The notes beneath the pieces were generated by a model. The model was not told the origin of the DNA. It saw only the letters and a list, made by a program, of their open reading frames with translations, and did not search any database. 44,511 nucleotides of DNA from positions 1-44,511 of the forward strand of contig CAAGJM010000008.1 of assembly GCA_900770185.1 (NCBI GenBank), read 5' to 3'. Shown here piece by piece: positions 41,573 to 44,511 of this stretch. The stretch comes from Clostridia bacterium (GTDB lineage Bacteria; Bacillota; Clostridia; Christensenellales; Borkfalkiaceae). The first letter of the stretch is position 1, and each line of letters starts with the position of its first letter. The position numbers and the translations under genes were made by a program.

Positions 41573-41635
41573 ATAATCTCCTTTATGCGGGGGTATCTCC
41601 GCCATATAAAGTTTTGCCGAATAAGTAAAAAAATA

Positions 41636-41668
41636 AACGCCCCGAAAAAACGCCCCGAAACGGGGCGA
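41636..41668 (-). terminator. Terminator of the MATE transporter gene
   Basis: On the minus strand CGCCCCG-TTT-CGGGGCG is followed by TTTTTT just after the MATE stop. Confidence 0.8.
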
Positions 41669-41673
41669 ATAGT

Positions 41674-43089
41674 TTAAGTTAAGTTACTTTCGAGCATATA
41701 CTTTTTATACGCCTTTTTGTATACGATTTTCGACCATCCGTACTGAAAGACCGCTAAAAACGCCCACGATATCGGGTAGACGGCAATAACTATCTCGTAT
41801 GAACCGTAGTAGGGGAATATAAAGACGAAGTATAAAATTCTGAATAAGCAAGAGAATATCGCCGTCAATATCATCGGCACGGCGTTGCTTCCCAAGCCCT
41901 TTGAAATACCCGTTGAAACTTCGCCGATATCCCACAAAAAGTACCCGGGCACGATTATCATAAGCCCTTTCAAAGCGTAACCCAACACTTCTTCGTCGTC
42001 GGTGAATATTCTGAGCAGCGGCGAGCGTAAGGCAAACACGATTGCCGAAAAAACTATCGTTGACGATATGCTTACAAGTAGCGAATAACGCTGAATTTTT
42101 TTTATGTAGGGGAAGTTTTTCGCGCCGACGTTTTGCGCCGTAAACGCGAGCGCGGCTTGATAAAACGCGCCCGATATAGTCGATATATATCCCGAAATGT
42201 TCGATTGCGCCGCATTGCTGGCGGGTACGTCCGGTCCGATTTTAACGAGGTATGCCTGCGCTATAATGTTCGTTATGTTAAACATTGCCGACTGAATACC
42301 CGACATTATGCCGATAGACAGCACTTGCTTTACGATAAAGCCGTTAAACCTTAACTTTTTAAACTCGAATTTAAGCCCGCCTTTAAGCTTTATAAGGTCA
42401 ATGACGACCAAAACCGCCGAAAGCCCCTGGCTTATGCTGGTTGCAAGGGCAACGCCCGCAACGTCCATTTTAAACGCCGCCACGAAAACGACGTTTAAAA
42501 CGACGTTCACCATTCCCGAAACGAAAAGGTAAAATAGCGGCTTTTGCGTATTGCCGTTCGCGCGCATAACCGCCGCGCCGAAGTTGTAGATACAGCTGAA
42601 CGGTATACCGCAAAATACTATTATAAGGTAAACGTTCGCAAGGCGCAAAAGTTCGCCTGAGCAGTTCATTATGGTAAGGAGCGGTTTACAAAAAATAACG
42701 CCTATCGCCGCGCCGACAATACCTAACACTACGCTAAGCAGCATGGACGAGTGTACCGCAACCGACATTTTATGCTCGTCTTTCGCGCCGATAGCGTTCG
42801 CCACGACCACGTTCGTACCTATCGCTAAACCTATAAGCACGCCTAAAACAAGGTTCGATATAGGACCCGATACGCTTACCGCCGAAAGAGAGGTTTTAGA
42901 GTTGAATTGCCCCACGACCGCTAAGTCGGCAGTGTTATATAAAAATTGCAAAATAGTCGATAAGGCCACAGGAAGCGAAAATATAACCATTTTTTTGACG
43001 AGCGGACCCGTGGTCATATCTATTTCCTGCTGAGAAAATATCGACTTTATTTTTTTAAAAAAGGAAATGAACTTATTGCTTTTATCCAT
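41674..43089 (-). CDS. MATE-family multidrug/Na+ efflux transporter
   Basis: This 471-residue protein has about 12 transmembrane helices in two halves, each beginning with a MATE-type segment: MTTGPLVKKMVIFSLPVALS near 25 and a second half from FIVKQVLSIGIMSGIQSAMF near 250. Family members exchange Na+ or H+ for cationic drugs or other metabolites; the substrate here is unknown. GGTGAAAT precedes the ATG. A promoter with TTGCAA-17-TATACT lies 44 bp upstream. Confidence 0.93.
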   Translation of the reverse strand: MDKSNKFISFFKKIKSIFSQQEIDMTTGPLVKKMVIFSLPVALSTILQFLYNTADLAVVGQFNSKTSLSAVSVSGPISNLVLGVLIGLAIGTNVVVANAIGAKDEHKMSVAVHSSMLLSVVLGIVGAAIGVIFCKPLLTIMNCSGELLRLANVYLIIVFCGIPFSCIYNFGAAVMRANGNTQKPLFYLFVSGMVNVVLNVVFVAAFKMDVAGVALATSISQGLSAVLVVIDLIKLKGGLKFEFKKLRFNGFIVKQVLSIGIMSGIQSAMFNITNIIAQAYLVKIGPDVPASNAAQSNISGYISTISGAFYQAALAFTAQNVGAKNFPYIKKIQRYSLLVSISSTIVFSAIVFALRSPLLRIFTDDEEVLGYALKGLMIIVPGYFLWDIGEVSTGISKGLGSNAVPMILTAIFSCLFRILYFVFIFPYYGSYEIVIAVYPISWAFLAVFQYGWSKIVYKKAYKKYMLESNLT

Positions 43090-43132
43090 ATTTCACCGAC
43101 CGCTTAAATACAGCGGATATAGTAGTTAAATC

Positions 43133-43161
43133 AGTATATACTAAATAAAATTTAATTGCAA
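43133..43161 (-). promoter_or_regulatory. Promoter of the MATE gene
   Basis: On the minus strand TTGCAA (43156-43161), 17 bases, TATACT (43133-43138). Confidence 0.6.
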
Positions 43162-43276
43162 TCTTAATTTAATAAATTTAACTACATTTGTGCATATAAT
43201 AAATAGAATTTGCAAATAAGGTGCCGTAATAAAATAAGGTGCCGTAATAAGTTGCCCGCAAAGTTACGCAAAAAAA

Positions 43277-43302
43277 TAACCGCCGCTTTTGGCGACGGTT
43301 AC
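43277..43302 (-). terminator. Terminator of the aldolase gene
   Basis: AACCGTCGCC pairs with GCGGCGGTT around AAAA on the minus strand, followed by ATTTTTTT, 20 bases past the fba stop. Confidence 0.75.
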
Positions 43303-43321
43303 TTGGTTTAATTTAATCGGC

Positions 43322-44308
43322 TTATTTGCATTCATCGGCTTTGCCTGCGCAACCTAAAACGTCTTTAAGTTTATGGCGGACAAGCTCTTTAATGTTGGCG
43401 CGCGCGGGTTTAAGATATTCGCGCGGGTCGAATTTGTCGGGGTGGTCGTTGAAGAACTTTCTGATAGTGCCGGTCATCGCTAAGCGAAGGTCGCTGTCGA
43501 TGTTGATTTTGCAAACGGAAAGTTTTGAAGCTTCGCGAAGCTGTTCTTCGGGTACGCCGATAGCGTCGGGCATTTTGCCGCCGTTTTCGTTGACCATTTT
43601 AACGTATTCCTGCGGAACGGAAGAAGAACCGTGAAGAACGATGGGGAAGCCGGGAAGTTTTTCGGAAACCGCTTTCAAAATATCGAAGCGAAGAGCGGGG
43701 GGAACCAAAATACCGTCTTTGTTGCGGGTGCATTGTTCGGGTTTGAACTTGTATGCGCCGTGAGAGGTGCCGATAGCGATTGCTAAGCTGTCAACGCCCG
43801 TTCTCGTAACGAATTCGATAACTTCTTCGGGTTTGGTGTAAGATTCGTTGCCGTGTTCGACTTTAACGTCGTCTTCGATGCCGGCAAGGGTGCCGAGTTC
43901 GCCTTCAACGGTAACGTAAGGGGTGTGCGCGTGAGCGTATTCAACGACCTTTTTGGTTAAAGCGATGTTTTCTTCGAAGGGAAGGTGCGAACCGTCTATC
44001 ATAACGGAAGTAAAGCCGCCGTCTATGCAGGCTTTGCACGTTTCGAAGTCGGGACCGTGGTCAAGGTGAAGAACGATGGGAATGTCCGGACATTCTATAA
44101 CTGCCGCTTCTACGAGTTTAACAAGATAGGTGTGGTTAGCGTAAGCGCGCGCACCTTTGGAAACCTGTAAAATAACGGGTGCTTTTTCTTCTTTGCAAGC
44201 TTCGGTTATGCCCTGAACGATTTCCATGTTGTTCACGTTGAACGCGCCGATAGCATAGCCGTTTTTGTAAGCCATTTCAAACATCTTTTTAGAGTTTACA
44301 AGTGCCAT
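43322..44308 (-). CDS. fba: Fructose-1,6-bisphosphate aldolase, class II
   Basis: This zinc aldolase cleaves fructose-1,6-bisphosphate in glycolysis. The start at 44308 follows a perfect AAGGAGG at good spacing and gives 328 residues; an in-frame ATG at 44329 lacks this. Motifs: NVNNMEIVQG, LHLDHGPDFETC near 82 (zinc His and catalytic Asp), VEGELGTLAG near 136, GTSHGAYKF near 180, and HGSSSVP near 226. It has its own promoter and terminator, as expected of a highly expressed gene. Confidence 0.97.
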   Translation of the reverse strand: MALVNSKKMFEMAYKNGYAIGAFNVNNMEIVQGITEACKEEKAPVILQVSKGARAYANHTYLVKLVEAAVIECPDIPIVLHLDHGPDFETCKACIDGGFTSVMIDGSHLPFEENIALTKKVVEYAHAHTPYVTVEGELGTLAGIEDDVKVEHGNESYTKPEEVIEFVTRTGVDSLAIAIGTSHGAYKFKPEQCTRNKDGILVPPALRFDILKAVSEKLPGFPIVLHGSSSVPQEYVKMVNENGGKMPDAIGVPEEQLREASKLSVCKINIDSDLRLAMTGTIRKFFNDHPDKFDPREYLKPARANIKELVRHKLKDVLGCAGKADECK

Positions 44309-44349
44309 AAATTTGTCCTCCTTAGGCAAATTCTTTTTTTAACGGCTAC

Positions 44350-44378
44350 ATTATACACCAAAAATTGAAATAGCGCAA
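44350..44378 (-). promoter_or_regulatory. Promoter of fba
   Basis: On the minus strand TTGCGC (44373-44378), 17 bases, TATAAT (44350-44355). The leader is about 35 nt with AAGGAGG. Confidence 0.75.
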
Positions 44379-44511
44379 TTATTTATAGGGAAAACATTAT
44401 TTATTCCTAACTATTTTTGCGGGAACAAATCGGTTTTTGCTGTGTTAGCCGAACGGTGACTGAACCGCATTAAGTTTTAGCGGCGCAAAATTTGTTAAAT
44501 CGGCGTTAAAC

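Noticed and set aside
41573..41605. Upstream start for the ferritin-like protein
   Set aside because: The added codons run through the GGAG ribosome binding site of the ATG at 41572.

Overview
The window looks like chromosomal DNA of a Bacillota/Clostridia bacterium with a single membrane. Supporting features are the tmcAL(ylbM)-DUF177-rpmF neighbourhood, the ruvX-DUF1292 pair, a perfect CIRCE operator, AGGAGG-type ribosome binding sites, consensus sigma-A promoters, lipoproteins with LxAC lipoboxes, and BspA-type LRR_5 and InlB-type surface proteins. The style resembles uncultured gut Clostridia, but the family or genus cannot be named from the sequence alone. There is no prophage, transposase gene, rRNA or CRISPR array. 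One tRNA (Gln, CTG) is present.

Layout. 1-3730: the 3' part of a large BspA-like surface protein, a repeat-rich spacer, then an LRR lipoprotein. 3724-9785: a tightly overlapping carbohydrate operon made of a cytoplasmic beta-helix (GH28-like) protein, a GH112 galactoside phosphorylase, a GH95-like enzyme with altered catalytic positions, and an FucU-type L-fucose mutarotase. 9786-10404: tandem repeats, hairpins, tRNA-Gln and a duplicated tRNA 3' end. 10581-11466: two paralogous small winged-helix-like membrane proteins. 11689-16492: uvrB-uvrA. 16541-18140: a small membrane protein and nagA. 18203-20740: a YugP-type metallopeptidase, a 149-bp tandem duplication and two unknown genes with apparently leaderless starts. 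21203-25368: an ABC/FtsX transporter overlapping a cysteine desulfurase, preceded by four phased TTAATACATT repeats. 25456-28277: a small membrane protein, ruvX-DUF1292 and an InlB-repeat lipoprotein. 28753-33096: tmcAL divergent from pta-ackA, then DUF177-rpmF. 33285-36450: CIRCE-controlled htpG and an XRE-type membrane regulator. 37035-40243: a polar amino-acid ABC transporter operon followed by a YerC/TrpR-like regulator and queH. 40340-44308, minus strand: a double ferritin-like protein, a MATE transporter and class II fructose-bisphosphate aldolase.

How the genes fit together. The carbohydrate operon can be read as intracellular breakdown of an imported fucosylated galactoside: a GH95-like enzyme could remove fucose, FucU would equilibrate its anomers, and GH112 would phosphorolyse the remaining beta-galactoside. 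No transporter is visible, and the preceding surface lipoprotein may help capture substrate. pta and ackA make acetate and ATP, and the divergent tmcAL product consumes acetate for tRNA modification. The strongest leads are this operon with its diverged active sites, a structured inverted-repeat element between tmcAL and pta, several leaderless-type gene starts, and mosaic hairpin repeats in the larger gaps, one of which overlaps the start region of a gene.
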